The notes under the pieces were generated by a model. That model saw only the letters and a list, made by a program, of their open reading frames with translations, was not told the DNA's origin and ran no database searches. This document shows, one piece after another, positions 47,078-56,242 of a DNA stretch of 64,000 nucleotides. How positions within the stretch are numbered: position 1 is the first letter of the stretch; every line of letters begins with the position of its first letter. This DNA is from Saprospiraceae bacterium (GTDB taxonomy: Bacteria > Bacteroidota > Bacteroidia > Chitinophagales > Saprospiraceae). The position numbers were made by a program, and so were the translations under genes. The stretch is from assembly GCA_016715985.1 (NCBI GenBank), contig JADJXD010000001.1, positions 2,294,001 through 2,358,000 on the forward strand. The letters are read 5' to 3'.

Positions 47078-47578
47078 CTAAACTTCAAGTAGGAATAGCA
47101 CCTGATCATACTCAACAGGTGTTGCGTCCTCCACCAACACTTTTACAATAGTGCCGGATACTTCGCTTTCAATCTCGTTAAACAGCTTCATGGCTTCAAT
47201 GATACAAACCACATCACCTTTTTTGATGGTATCTCCGACTTTAACAAAGGCAGGTTTATCAGGAGCTGAGGATCTGTAAAACGTACCCACTATCGGAGAC
47301 TTCACTTCTACAGTCAGTTTTCCTTGCGTCGGTACTGATTCTGTTGGTGCGGTGACTGATTTTTCAGCACCTGAAGACGGTACAGATGATGTTGAAACAT
47401 TCTGAACAGGTGGTGTCAAACTTACAGCTGGTGCTGATTGGACAATAGTCTGAACTGAACCTTTATAATATTTTTTGGTTCGAATCTGAATCTCAAAGTC
47501 CTTGTCTTTTAATTTTAAATCCGTCAGATTGGACTTGTTGACTAGTTTAATTAATTCCTGTATTTCTTCGAAACTCAT
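47078..47578 (-). CDS. accB: Acetyl-CoA carboxylase biotin carboxyl carrier protein
   Basis: This 166-residue protein has a short N-terminal region (FEEIQELIKLVNKSNLTDLK), a Pro/Ala/Ser-rich linker (about 50-88) and a biotinyl domain with VGDTIKKGDVVCIIEAMKLF, where K131 in EAMKL is the biotin attachment site. The domain begins VKSPIVGTFYRSSAPDKPAF, the typical AccB thumb. It lies 19 bp after efp and 88 bp before accC. The efp-accB-accC order is a common bacterial arrangement. Confidence 0.96.
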   Translation of the reverse strand: MSFEEIQELIKLVNKSNLTDLKLKDKDFEIQIRTKKYYKGSVQTIVQSAPAVSLTPPVQNVSTSSVPSSGAEKSVTAPTESVPTQGKLTVEVKSPIVGTFYRSSAPDKPAFVKVGDTIKKGDVVCIIEAMKLFNEIESEVSGTIVKVLVEDATPVEYDQVLFLLEV

Positions 47579-47597
47579 GGTTTATCGTTTTTAAAGG

Positions 47598-48164
47598 TTA
47601 AGATTTAATACGTTCCTGATATGCTCCTGTTTTTGTATCAATTTTAATTTTATCACCCTGATTGATAAAAATAGGCACTTTGACTTCTGCTCCTGTTTCA
47701 ACAGTTGCTGGTTTGGTTACATTGGTCGCTGTATCTCCTCTTACTCCAGGTTCTGTATATGTTACTTCCAAAATGATACTGGCGGGCATTTCTGTTGTCA
47801 AAGGTATATTTTTTTCTGCATGAAACAAAATTTCTATTTCACTGCCTTCTTTCATGAAATCGGGTCGCTCTATCATAGACCCGGCAATGCTTACCTGATC
47901 GTAGGTTTCATTGTCCATAAAATTATACCCTGTTTCATCGTTATACAGATATTGGTATTTACGTCTTTCTACCCGAACATCATCAATTTTGTGACCGGCC
48001 GGAAAGGTATATTCTACAACTTTTCCCGTTGTTAGACTTTTGAGTTTTGTTCTTACAAATGCATTTCCTTTGCCTGGTTTTACGTGTAGAAATTCGACTA
48101 TTGAGTAAACATCTCCGTTGTGATTAAGACACAAACCATTTCTAATATCTGAAGTACTTGCCAT
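47598..48164 (-). CDS. efp: Translation elongation factor P
   Basis: This 188-residue tRNA-mimic relieves ribosome stalling at polyproline stretches. It starts STSDIRNGLCLNHNGDVYSI and carries the modification loop HVKPGKGNAFVRTKLKSL with the lysine at position 32, then three OB-like domains ending VPIFINQGDKIKIDTKTGAY. The presence of lysine suggests an EpmA-type or unknown lysine modification, not the arginine/rhamnose type. It is first in the efp-accB-accC operon, with a good promoter at 48194-48224. Confidence 0.96.
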   Translation of the reverse strand: MASTSDIRNGLCLNHNGDVYSIVEFLHVKPGKGNAFVRTKLKSLTTGKVVEYTFPAGHKIDDVRVERRKYQYLYNDETGYNFMDNETYDQVSIAGSMIERPDFMKEGSEIEILFHAEKNIPLTTEMPASIILEVTYTEPGVRGDTATNVTKPATVETGAEVKVPIFINQGDKIKIDTKTGAYQERIKS

Positions 48165-48193
48165 AAAAATAATTTAATTTTAAAAAAGTGATG

Positions 48194-48224
48194 CAAAATT
48201 AATAAACTTCTTTGGTTCGACAAA
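48194..48224 (-). promoter_or_regulatory. Promoter of efp-accB-accC
   Basis: On the minus strand: TTTG, 19 bp, TAATTTTG, a near-ideal Bacteroidota -33/-7 promoter, 30 bp upstream of the efp start. Confidence 0.75.
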
Positions 48225-48357
48225 TTTAAAATAACTTAGGAGACGTTACATTCTTGATAAAGCCTAGCAATTGATACAAAAATACACATAGGGTTTTAAA
48301 TAAAACGGGGTAATTAACAGGGGTTAGAATTCATTATTAGAAAAATATAGTGTTTTA

Positions 48358-48389
48358 TTTGTGCAACTTAAAAAAAGCAATTACTTTTG
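48358..48389 (+). promoter_or_regulatory. Promoter of tRNA-Phe
   Basis: TTTG (48358-48361), 20 bp, TACTTTTG (48382-48389), a perfect -33/-7 pair, 22 bp before the tRNA. Confidence 0.8.
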
Positions 48390-48411
48390 CGTCGCTTTTC
48401 AAACGAGCGGA

Positions 48412-48484
<73 letters not shown>

Positions 48485-48487
48485 CTT

Positions 48488-48519
48488 AAAAGGGATAATC
48501 TGAATAAGATATCCCTTTT
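48488..48519 (+). terminator. Rho-independent terminator after tRNA-Phe
   Basis: Perfect 10-bp stem AAAAGGGATA/TATCCCTTTT followed by further T residues. Confidence 0.85.
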
Positions 48520-48525
48520 TTTATT

Positions 48526-48533
48526 TACCTTTG
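48526..48533 (+). promoter_or_regulatory. -7 box for the MtfA-like gene
   Basis: TACCTTTG matches TAnnTTTG and lies 21 bp before the ATG at 48555. It argues for that ATG rather than the in-frame TTG at 48531, which overlaps the box. Confidence 0.5.
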
Positions 48534-48554
48534 ACATGTTCAATTTCTGAAATT

Positions 48555-49376
48555 ATGCAGATTCATTCATTTTCAAGGGTTCTTGCTTTACCTTTCATTT
48601 TGGGAGCTCTTGGTCTTTTGTACTATAGTTTTACGATTGATAATACGCATTCTATCTGGATATTTGTCCCGGTGGTGATGTTGGTAGTCATTTACGTTTT
48701 CAACGGGCAGATTGATCACTACTATCATCGTCGGTGGCCTTTACAATTAGATGAAAAACTGAAGCAATGGTTGTCTAAGTATTTTCCATATTATAATAAT
48801 TTATCGGATAATGATAAAACCAAATTTGAATACAGAACAGGGCTTTATATTTCCGGGCGGGCATTCAAGTCGATCGGCTCTGAACAAAGAGATGTGCCGG
48901 AAGACATTAAATGTATGATAGCTGTCCATGGAGTTCAAATGACATTGGGATTGGACGACTATCTCATAGGGGATATGGATAGAATTTTTTTATACAAACA
49001 TCCTTTCCCCAGCCCAAAAATGCCTTGGTTGCATCATGTGGAAACAGATATAGAAGATGGTGTAATCATTTTATCATTAGAACAATTGACGAATGCCATA
49101 CTGAATCCATCCATGTTTTATAATATTGCATATCATGCATATGCTGAAGCGATAGTTGGTGTACACGGACATCTTCCTTTTCCGGTATGTGAAGGTAGCT
49201 GGAATAAACTGGAAGAAGTGGGTGGGTTTTCAAAAGATCAGATTGAAAAACAAACCGGTCATAAATCTATCGACCCGTTGATTGTTCATATTCATTATTA
49301 CTTTGTATTCAGGAATAATTATGAAAAAATATTCCCCGAATTTGCCAACCAATTTTACGATATTTTTAATCAATAA
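48555..49376 (+). CDS. MtfA-like membrane protein lacking the zinc-protease active site
   Basis: From ATG 48555 the protein has 273 residues: two hydrophobic helices at about 8-26 and 33-52, then a soluble domain that follows the layout of the MtfA/DgsA zinc peptidase family (FLYKHPFPSP, IILSLEQLTNAILNPSMFYN, a helix, then IDPLIVHIHYYFVF and FPEFANQFYDIF). Where MtfA has the HExxH zinc motif, this one reads YHAYAEAIVGVHGH, and the later Glu-containing EFFA helix is also changed. It is therefore probably a pseudoenzyme. The ogt-like gene follows closely. Family assignment is by pattern only. Confidence 0.6.
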   Translation: MQIHSFSRVLALPFILGALGLLYYSFTIDNTHSIWIFVPVVMLVVIYVFNGQIDHYYHRRWPLQLDEKLKQWLSKYFPYYNNLSDNDKTKFEYRTGLYISGRAFKSIGSEQRDVPEDIKCMIAVHGVQMTLGLDDYLIGDMDRIFLYKHPFPSPKMPWLHHVETDIEDGVIILSLEQLTNAILNPSMFYNIAYHAYAEAIVGVHGHLPFPVCEGSWNKLEEVGGFSKDQIEKQTGHKSIDPLIVHIHYYFVFRNNYEKIFPEFANQFYDIFNQ

Positions 49377-49380
49377 AGCT

Positions 49381-49869
49381 TTGAATTTCGTTCAATATAC
49401 ACAAACCCCCATTGGCCTTCTGGCGATTGTATCCAGTGAAACAGGACTTCAGAGTATAAGTCTGGTAAATAGTAGAACACAAGAAGAAAACCCCAGTCCC
49501 ATAACAAAGGAAACAGTCAGTCAACTTACCGAATATTTTAACGGAAGAAGAAAAACATTTGAAGTTTCTTTTGATTTAGGAGCCTATACAGCATTTCAGC
49601 AAAAAGTATGGCAATTATTACAGTCCATTCCATTTGGAACAACCATTAGTTACTCAGATCTGGCACTAAAATACGGAGATATCAAAGCAATCAGAGCTGT
49701 TGCAGCCGCAAATGGGAAAAATCCAATTCCCATCATTATCCCCTGTCATAGAGTTATCGGAAGGAATGGTTCGCTGACTGGTTTTGCATTAGGATTACAC
49801 ATCAAACAAAAGCTGTTGACACTGGAAAATCCGAATAAATACAGGACACAAGGTGCATTTGGGTTTTAA
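49381..49869 (+). CDS. ogt: Methylated-DNA--protein-cysteine methyltransferase
   Basis: This suicide repair protein removes O6-alkyl groups from guanine. The conserved region FQQKVWQLLQSIPFGTTISY, SDLALKYGDIKAIRAVAAAN and PIIIPCHRVIGRNGSLTGFA carries the acceptor cysteine in PCHRV. The frame is open upstream into the previous gene (to 49282). The preferred start is TTG at 49381, 4 bp after the previous stop, giving LNFVQYTQTPIGLLAIVSSE, which matches the family N-terminus, for 162 residues. An ATG at 49321 (MKKYSPN) overlaps the previous gene. Confidence 0.88.
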   Translation: MNFVQYTQTPIGLLAIVSSETGLQSISLVNSRTQEENPSPITKETVSQLTEYFNGRRKTFEVSFDLGAYTAFQQKVWQLLQSIPFGTTISYSDLALKYGDIKAIRAVAAANGKNPIPIIIPCHRVIGRNGSLTGFALGLHIKQKLLTLENPNKYRTQGAFGF

Positions 49870-49901
49870 ATTGGAGAAATGACGGTTGGTGAAGTTGATG
49901 G

Positions 49902-50096
49902 AATATGTTTCGCTCCGCTGGAGCTGATAGCTTTGGTTAATATTGCTTCTACAAAGATACCGCTCCTCCGGAGCTAGCAGAAATTTATTATCCGGAGTCA
50001 ACCATTCCTAAAGTGATGACGGAAAAGTCCCGTAGGGACGAAATCTTTGCAGAAAAATCAATGAACATTTCAGAAGCGCCTTAGGTGCGGAACATT
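49902..50096 (+). repeat. Four-hairpin dispersed element, copy B
   Basis: Same order of stem-loops as the copy at 4988: GCTCCGCTGGAGC, CTACAAAGAT, GCTCCTCCGGAGC, GTCCCGTAGGGAC, ATCTTTGCAG, GCGCCTTAGGTGC. The spacer between hairpins two and three is changed, but the paired arms are kept. It fills the gap between convergent ogt and the TonB-dependent receptor. Confidence 0.78.
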
Positions 50097-50111
50097 AGTA
50101 CTAAAACTCAC

Positions 50112-52172
50112 TCAGAAAAGCACCTTTACAACAGCAAAAAAATGTCTTCCCGGTGCCGGTTCAAAAAATCTGTTACCTGCGGCGTTGATTCGGATATTGG
50201 AACTGTATCTTTCATCCCCAATATTCATCAAACCCCCATATGGCTCTAATGTGAAGTTTTTAAATTTAAAGGTGGCACCTGCTTTCAGATTAAATAAAAC
50301 GTAAGCATTATCTTTCAATACATTAAAGTCATTTACAAAAATACCGGAGGTATATCTCCCCGTCAAAATCAAAAACCATCGGTCTGCAGACGTATATCTC
50401 CAATCTGTAAATAAATTATGAACCGGAATTCCGGCGGGCTTGTTGCCGTTCAGATTTTCTCCGTTCAAAATATAATCTGTGTATTGAAAATCAGATAAAG
50501 TATAGTTAAAATGTCCGGTTATTCTGTCTGAAACTGTCCATGTCGCTGCTGCTTCCATTCCAATTCGTCTGGATTTGCCTGCATTTCTGTAAAAAATGCG
50601 TTGGGGAAATTCAGGAAGTTCATAAGGTAATATTTCGTTGCTGATACTGATGTAAAACACACTCATTTCCGCTTTCAGCTTTTTGAAAATGTTCATTCGC
50701 ATTCCGACTTCTCTGTTGACAGATGTCTGTGGATTTACATTTTTATTAAAACCCGTAGTTCCGGATGGATTATTAGACAGCTCTATCAGTGCAGGGGATT
50801 CAAAGTTTGTGGTAAAATTTGCAAAAAGATAAGTATTCCTTCCGGGTCTGTAATTCAGTCCAAAAGTCGGGTTAAACCTGTTGTATTGAATTTGTTCGGT
50901 GGATTTGTCCGGCACTTTTGCGCTTATCCTGATAAAATCTGCCCTAATTCCTAATGTCCATTCTAAGGATGAAGATGCCTGAAGGGCATTTATCATATAA
51001 ACACCGCTATTGAGAAAAGTCTCTTGTTGCCTGAAAACTTCATTACCGGGTTTGCCATCCATATTATTAAATCTAAGTCTCAAATCATCCTGCAATTCTA
51101 CATCAATGCCGGCACTCCATTTCCAGATAAAATCATGAATGGGGACAGTCCTATTAAACCTGAGATTACCACCCGGAAAATGTCTTTTCAATGAAACAAT
51201 TCCTCCATTCACAAACGGTAAGGCATTTTCAAAATCCCGGAATGTGTAAAATAAATTGGCTTGCCATTCAGTATTGTTCAGTCCTTTTTTTTGGTAGTTG
51301 AAGGCAAATTTACTCTGCATCAGGCGTTCGCCCGCTAAAAATTTAATATTGTTGGGGACTGCCATTTGTGGATTGTTGTCCCTTTCCGGTGCAGTGAGTG
51401 CTCCGGGATCATTTGCAGTCGGACTCGATGCATGACTGACATAAAATGAGATGGATTCTTTTGGGCTGATGTCATATTTCAGCTTTCCGTTCAGGATGGT
51501 GTTTCTCATTTCACTATGGTCTCTGTAACCGTTGGTTGTGATGTGAGAGCCCTGTAGCAAGATGCTGAATTTGTTTATTTTTCTTCCGGACTTCAGATGA
51601 TAATTTCCAAAACCAAAAGAACCCGTACCAGCGCTTATTTCTGTAAAGTTCTTAGTAAAACCTGTATCGGTTTGCAATAAAATAGCTCCACCTGCTGCAT
51701 TCCCATAAATACCTGAAGAAGGTCCTCTCATTACTTCCATACTTTGGATAGTATTCATATCTAAATTATCCACCTGACCTTGTCCATCGGGGGTTGTTTC
51801 CGGGACACCGTCCACTATGATTTTGATACCGCGAATCCCAAATGACGAACGTGCACCATATCCTCGGATGGATATTCTTAAATCCTGCGCATAATTATCT
51901 GCATTCATTGTGAAAACGCCGGGAATATAATCCAGCGATTCTATAAGGGATATCTTTTGTTGACCTTTCTGGATAATCTCATGATTGAGTCTGCTGACAG
52001 CGAATGAAGATCTTTCGGGCAAATGAGGAATTCTTCCGGCAGAGATAAAAATTGAATCACCTGATATTTTCATCAGGCTGTCTGATGTCTGACCAAAACT
52101 ATTGTATCCTGTGATCATTGAAATACTGAGCAATGAAAATCGGACAAATATATTTAATGCCTTATTCAACAT
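50112..52172 (-). CDS. TonB-dependent outer-membrane receptor
   Basis: This is a 686-residue protein with a signal peptide of about 28 residues. The plug domain (about 45-165) has LRISIRGYGARSSFGIRGIK, VDGVPETTPDGQG and VMRGPSSGIYGNAAGGAILL; the rest is a 22-strand beta-barrel ending with an aromatic residue (HFFAVVKVLF). It would import a large or rare nutrient using TonB energy; nothing shows which one. No N-terminal carboxypeptidase-like domain and no SusD partner is adjacent, so it is not a SusC-type protein. Its start overlaps by one base the stop of the upstream PqiA-like gene. Confidence 0.92.
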   Translation of the reverse strand: MLNKALNIFVRFSLLSISMITGYNSFGQTSDSLMKISGDSIFISAGRIPHLPERSSFAVSRLNHEIIQKGQQKISLIESLDYIPGVFTMNADNYAQDLRISIRGYGARSSFGIRGIKIIVDGVPETTPDGQGQVDNLDMNTIQSMEVMRGPSSGIYGNAAGGAILLQTDTGFTKNFTEISAGTGSFGFGNYHLKSGRKINKFSILLQGSHITTNGYRDHSEMRNTILNGKLKYDISPKESISFYVSHASSPTANDPGALTAPERDNNPQMAVPNNIKFLAGERLMQSKFAFNYQKKGLNNTEWQANLFYTFRDFENALPFVNGGIVSLKRHFPGGNLRFNRTVPIHDFIWKWSAGIDVELQDDLRLRFNNMDGKPGNEVFRQQETFLNSGVYMINALQASSSLEWTLGIRADFIRISAKVPDKSTEQIQYNRFNPTFGLNYRPGRNTYLFANFTTNFESPALIELSNNPSGTTGFNKNVNPQTSVNREVGMRMNIFKKLKAEMSVFYISISNEILPYELPEFPQRIFYRNAGKSRRIGMEAAATWTVSDRITGHFNYTLSDFQYTDYILNGENLNGNKPAGIPVHNLFTDWRYTSADRWFLILTGRYTSGIFVNDFNVLKDNAYVLFNLKAGATFKFKNFTLEPYGGLMNIGDERYSSNIRINAAGNRFFEPAPGRHFFAVVKVLF

Positions 52173-53497
52173 TATATCTCAGATTGCAGATCTTTTTCCT
52201 TTACCATATTTAGCGTCCTTCTATTTATGAGAATTCCCGTGATGATAGACAATATGCAGTAGGTTGTAAAAAATAAAGCACCTGCCGAAAGTTTGGAATT
52301 ATTAATAGTCTCCACAGCAAATCCGTTTCTGTTGCCGGCAATATCACCCATTTGTGCAGTCAGTAATCCATAAAATCCGATGTATGCCATAAACATAGCC
52401 ACTACAAAAACATCAGCCATGCTCCATTTGCCGAGGTAAAAAATAAAGTTCTGTACCAATTTACTGTTTTGTAATCTGCGACTGTAAAGATAAAGTGCAG
52501 ACAATACCAATTTAAAAAATGGAAAAACGATGCTGAACATTAAAATTAATAAACCAACTATTTTGAGATCCCAACCTCTGCTATCCAATAAAGTACGTGT
52601 AACATCCAGAATAGATTTACTCTGAAAATACATCACTTGTGTGTCAAAATTTATATTGGTTCCGAGAACATTCAGACTGAAGGAATTCAACAACGCTTCC
52701 AGATCTATCATTGGAAGACTGACTCCGACCACCAACATAATTACGGAATTGAGTGTCACAAGAGCGATCATCAGATTGAAACCGATCACTTTATAACTAA
52801 AAAAGGAGATCAACATGATTAGTAACAAAAGAACATACAGATTTCTTACATTGTTGTCTGTCAGCAATTTATAACCCTCTATTCGTATCTTCAGGACTTC
52901 ATTTGCATCTGCGAGATTATCAACTTTATATTTTTGATAGATTTTATCCCTCGGATCAATGTATGTGTCATCCTCCGGACTTTGAAGCATTTTTCGCAAT
53001 TCTGCACGCATAATATCTTTAATCCTCGGCTCCTGCTTTTTCAGTTCTTTGGCAAGTTCTACGGCCATACCCGGAATAAATTTCTGAATCTGGAGATTCT
53101 GAATCTGTACGCCTACATTATCTTTAATCATTTTCAGAAATACCTTATTGATCTTTTCTGACTTTTCTGCTTCATTGAAAATATTATCAAATATTTTTCC
53201 ATTTTCAACATAGTCTTTGTTAATATTCCGGAGATATTTTTCAAGTTCCTTTTCAACTTCTTTGTAAGCAGCAGGATCTATATCAAAATCTTCTATTCTG
53301 TTTTGGAATACAGTCATGGCTTCTTTCTTCCACAATTGCAGATTAAAAAGCCCGTAATTGACCTTATTTATTTCAGCTATGTCTTCTTTAAATGTAGTAT
53401 AAACCGCAAAATCTCTAACTAAAGAAATCGCCATAAAAGATGCCCAAACCAATAAAGCACCCACTGTTCCTGAAATAATGATAGAATAGTATTTCAA
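52172..53497 (-). CDS. PqiA-like integral membrane protein
   Basis: This is a 441-residue protein. It has an N-terminal hydrophobic segment (about 5-25), then a charged, helical periplasmic or cytoplasmic insert (about 40-215), then a membrane domain with at least five helices. The sequence FYLGKWSMADVFVVAMFMAY near residue 350 is the hallmark of the paraquat-inducible protein A domain (G-W-S-M-x-D-V-F). PqiA-type proteins take part in envelope lipid or stress homeostasis. It is unusual in having the long insert and only one PqiA-like domain. It is coupled to the TonB-dependent receptor by a one-base overlap. Confidence 0.75.
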   Translation of the reverse strand: MKYYSIIISGTVGALLVWASFMAISLVRDFAVYTTFKEDIAEINKVNYGLFNLQLWKKEAMTVFQNRIEDFDIDPAAYKEVEKELEKYLRNINKDYVENGKIFDNIFNEAEKSEKINKVFLKMIKDNVGVQIQNLQIQKFIPGMAVELAKELKKQEPRIKDIMRAELRKMLQSPEDDTYIDPRDKIYQKYKVDNLADANEVLKIRIEGYKLLTDNNVRNLYVLLLLIMLISFFSYKVIGFNLMIALVTLNSVIMLVVGVSLPMIDLEALLNSFSLNVLGTNINFDTQVMYFQSKSILDVTRTLLDSRGWDLKIVGLLILMFSIVFPFFKLVLSALYLYSRRLQNSKLVQNFIFYLGKWSMADVFVVAMFMAYIGFYGLLTAQMGDIAGNRNGFAVETINNSKLSAGALFFTTYCILSIITGILINRRTLNMVKEKDLQSEI

Positions 53498-53651
53498 ATC
53501 AATAAAAATTTATGGACAAAGATGTTACAATTTTGAATGATGGACACTAAAAAAGTGGTCTTTTGTAGATTAGGTCAGGGGTAAAGCTTGTACATGCATG
53601 GCTGAAACAAACTGAAACCCTTTGCACTTCAATCCTTTTAACTACAAGCTT

Positions 53652-53735
53652 TGCCTGACGTAGTGCCTACGTCTGAGTGTTGCCAAATTTTTAATTTGAA
53701 TATTAACATTTCGTCATTCAATATCCAATGAATCA
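53652..53735 (+). repeat. CGTCTG/AAATTTTTAATTTG repeat, copy 1
   Basis: It contains GCCTACGTCTGAGT then CCAAATTTTTAATTTGAATA, TTAACATTTCGTCATTCA and ATATCCAATGAATC. It matches 58752-58834 with substitutions. Confidence 0.7.
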
Positions 53736-53748
53736 TAATACACCACCG

Positions 53749-54651
53749 TTACAAGATTACTATTTTTGATTTATAGAGACCCCGATCTGTGGTGATTTCC
53801 AAAATATAAAGACCTGATTTTACAGATGGGTCTAATTTGATGGTATTTGTTTGAGTGAATTCAGTCAACAATATTTTTCCATTCATATCATATAATCGAA
53901 TTGTTTTTGCTTCAAAATCAATACCGTCAATTGTTATACTTCCATTTTTAAACACCGGATTAGGAGAGATTTTAAAGGATTGCTGAACAGATATATTGTC
54001 GGTATTTGTCACATATCCCAGACGAACATCATCTATATACAACTTTCCTGTTCCTTGCGATATATCTGCATTTTCATCGCTGTGAAAAATGATTATTACA
54101 CTATCCATTTGTGCAATAAAATCATCCATATCCAGACTGATTTCGATTTGTTTGTACTCCTTAGATATTGGAAGACTAACATTTTCATAAGCAAGAACTG
54201 TCCTTTTATTTTCATTTGGCGTCCATCGGATTACGAATATCTCTGCTTTACCTGCACCGACATTCTGGTTGTTTTCGTATTTGTACCAGGCAGAAACAGA
54301 TGCTAATCTTTGTTCTAACGGAAGGCCTGCTCCATCAAGAGAAATTGTTTGTGTTTTGAAGTCAATCATACCCTTCCCGAGTACCAGGCTACTTGCTGTG
54401 TTTGATCCGAAAATCTGCAAAGACGATATCAAAACTGCTGAATTGCCTTCATGTGCATCTGATGTCTCATTGACGCCCGGATTTATAAACTCTGTAAGTC
54501 CGTTGGTAGATGTCCAGTTTTCCGGTTCTGACCAATCAAATGGGGCTGCCCGATCTGAAATCCTCCAGTTTTCTAAATTAAGGTTAACTTGTCCATCTAT
54601 ACTTGCAATTGCCACAAAAATTAAAACGATGGGTAAAACGATCCTTTTCAT
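53749..54651 (-). CDS. T9SS-sorted secreted protein with carbohydrate-binding-like domain
   Basis: This is a 300-residue protein: signal peptide (about 1-20), then a beta-sandwich starting NLENWRISDRAAPFDWSEPE and including GNSAVLISSLQIFG, SVSAWYKYEN and GTGKLYIDDVRLGY, which resembles the PCMD/galactose-binding-like domains of Bacteroidota surface proteins. A T9SS type A sorting domain (SFKISPNPVFKNGSITIDGI to SGLYILEITTDRGLYKSKIV) ends it. It should be exported across the outer membrane and anchored or released. It lies 37 bp downstream of the next secreted gene, in the same direction. Confidence 0.82.
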   Translation of the reverse strand: MKRIVLPIVLIFVAIASIDGQVNLNLENWRISDRAAPFDWSEPENWTSTNGLTEFINPGVNETSDAHEGNSAVLISSLQIFGSNTASSLVLGKGMIDFKTQTISLDGAGLPLEQRLASVSAWYKYENNQNVGAGKAEIFVIRWTPNENKRTVLAYENVSLPISKEYKQIEISLDMDDFIAQMDSVIIIFHSDENADISQGTGKLYIDDVRLGYVTNTDNISVQQSFKISPNPVFKNGSITIDGIDFEAKTIRLYDMNGKILLTEFTQTNTIKLDPSVKSGLYILEITTDRGLYKSKIVIL

Positions 54652-54688
54652 AAACTTATACTTTTTTATAAATCCTTGTAATATATAT

Positions 54689-56242
54689 TTACTTTTCCAA
54701 AGTTAAGACCTTCCAGGCGACGTTATTATTATTCCGCACATTGGTTCTGATGTCTCTACCTTCGGCTGCATACATGACATCTGTGGCAGATATTATCCTG
54801 GCCAAAATATTTATCTTTGTTTCACTCACATTTAGTCCTTCGATATCCGGTGGTGTCCAGGAGACCGGAATTCGGACTGTCTGTGTGCTGATTGACGGAA
54901 GAAAAATTTCAGCAATTTTGGCACCTGCCAGTATTTCTGTATTGCCTACGGTTATAGTATTTTCTATCCAGGCATCATCCCACGAAAGACCAGTTTGAGA
55001 CAAGGCGTAATAGACCTGCAACACACCATCAGTCAATGTATCACATCCATTATTTCCAATCTCGATATAGAGTGTATTTTCAACATCAGCAATAGCTGCC
55101 TGATTGACTAGCTGTCCATCAGGACTTTGTCGGTTGATGATTGCCGGACTTTCCCATTCAGAAGCATTGGAAGGATTGGGTTGAATGCCAATATCAGACG
55201 CGTCGTCAGCGATGTAATAATCCAGCGCACCTGAACCGTGAAAAGATAAATCAGGCTCTATTAAAGGATTATTTAAACAGCTATAGTGTAATTTAATGAT
55301 ATTTTTAAGTGTACACAATTGCGCATTGCTGAGCTGCAACTCCGACTTATGCAGTATTGCCTTACTCAGTAGCATTTCTGCAGCAGACCTTTGATTTGTA
55401 TTAATAGTAAAATCTTTGTAACAATAATTGAGTAAAGGTATCACGATATTCGGTGAGAAAACATTTTCAAGATTGACTAATAAGGTGGACCACACCATAG
55501 AGCGATCATTCGCATTGTTAAATTCATTAAGGCAAATAGAATTATCAGTACGTCGTGTAGGCCTTTCAATTGTCGGGATAAGTTCGTAGGTAAATACTAA
55601 ATCTGTATATGCTCCAATATGTCTTTTGTAGGATTGTATCAGATAATCTATGGAACCAATTATTAACCCATCGTTGAATACTACATGATTGGTATTCGCT
55701 GACGATACAACAGCATTGGTATGATGCAGTAAAAATGATGCCAGACCTGTAATGGAACTTGCTACATCCTGTTGCGATACCGGATTTTTGAATTTAATCT
55801 TATTTAAAGTGTTGTCATAAAGGACCAACACTATACTACCCGATGGTTCAAAAATTACGGGAAACTGTAAATTGGCGCTTGGACTAAACATCCAATTATT
55901 TGGCGAATTAAAGTATGTGTATGCGTTATTCAGATGGTGATAACAATATAGGTTTGTCTTTTTGGATAATGAGAGAGTATTTGAAACAGCCGAATCTCTT
56001 GGGATAACCGGAATGAATAACAATTCTTCGATTTCTTTACCTACATAACAAATAGTTATATTATTTGGAGGAATCACAACTGATATAACGGGTAATTGTA
56101 CAGTGGATTCCGGACTGGACGGGCTGAAATTCGGATTTCTGATAGTAAAATCAACCGGAAGACACTGTGCATGGAATTCTACGGTCGTGTGTAATAAAAC
56201 AATTATTCCTATCAATAAGGTGCTAAAAGGCAATTTCTTCAT
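54689..56242 (-). CDS. Large secreted protein of unknown function
   Basis: This is a 517-residue protein with a signal peptide of about 25 residues (ending VEFHAQ). The N-terminal 350 residues are not recognised. The C-terminal part (DYYIADDASDIGIQPNPSNA, then WESPAIINRQSPDG and VENTLYIEIGNNGCDTLTDG) resembles the immunoglobulin-like module found in Bacteroidota secreted proteases just before sorting domains. No T9SS sorting domain follows; it ends NNNNVAWKVLTLEK. The downstream gene does have one, so the two may act together on the surface. No catalytic motif was seen. Confidence 0.65.
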   Translation of the reverse strand: MKKLPFSTLLIGIIVLLHTTVEFHAQCLPVDFTIRNPNFSPSSPESTVQLPVISVVIPPNNITICYVGKEIEELLFIPVIPRDSAVSNTLSLSKKTNLYCYHHLNNAYTYFNSPNNWMFSPSANLQFPVIFEPSGSIVLVLYDNTLNKIKFKNPVSQQDVASSITGLASFLLHHTNAVVSSANTNHVVFNDGLIIGSIDYLIQSYKRHIGAYTDLVFTYELIPTIERPTRRTDNSICLNEFNNANDRSMVWSTLLVNLENVFSPNIVIPLLNYCYKDFTINTNQRSAAEMLLSKAILHKSELQLSNAQLCTLKNIIKLHYSCLNNPLIEPDLSFHGSGALDYYIADDASDIGIQPNPSNASEWESPAIINRQSPDGQLVNQAAIADVENTLYIEIGNNGCDTLTDGVLQVYYALSQTGLSWDDAWIENTITVGNTEILAGAKIAEIFLPSISTQTVRIPVSWTPPDIEGLNVSETKINILARIISATDVMYAAEGRDIRTNVRNNNNVAWKVLTLEK

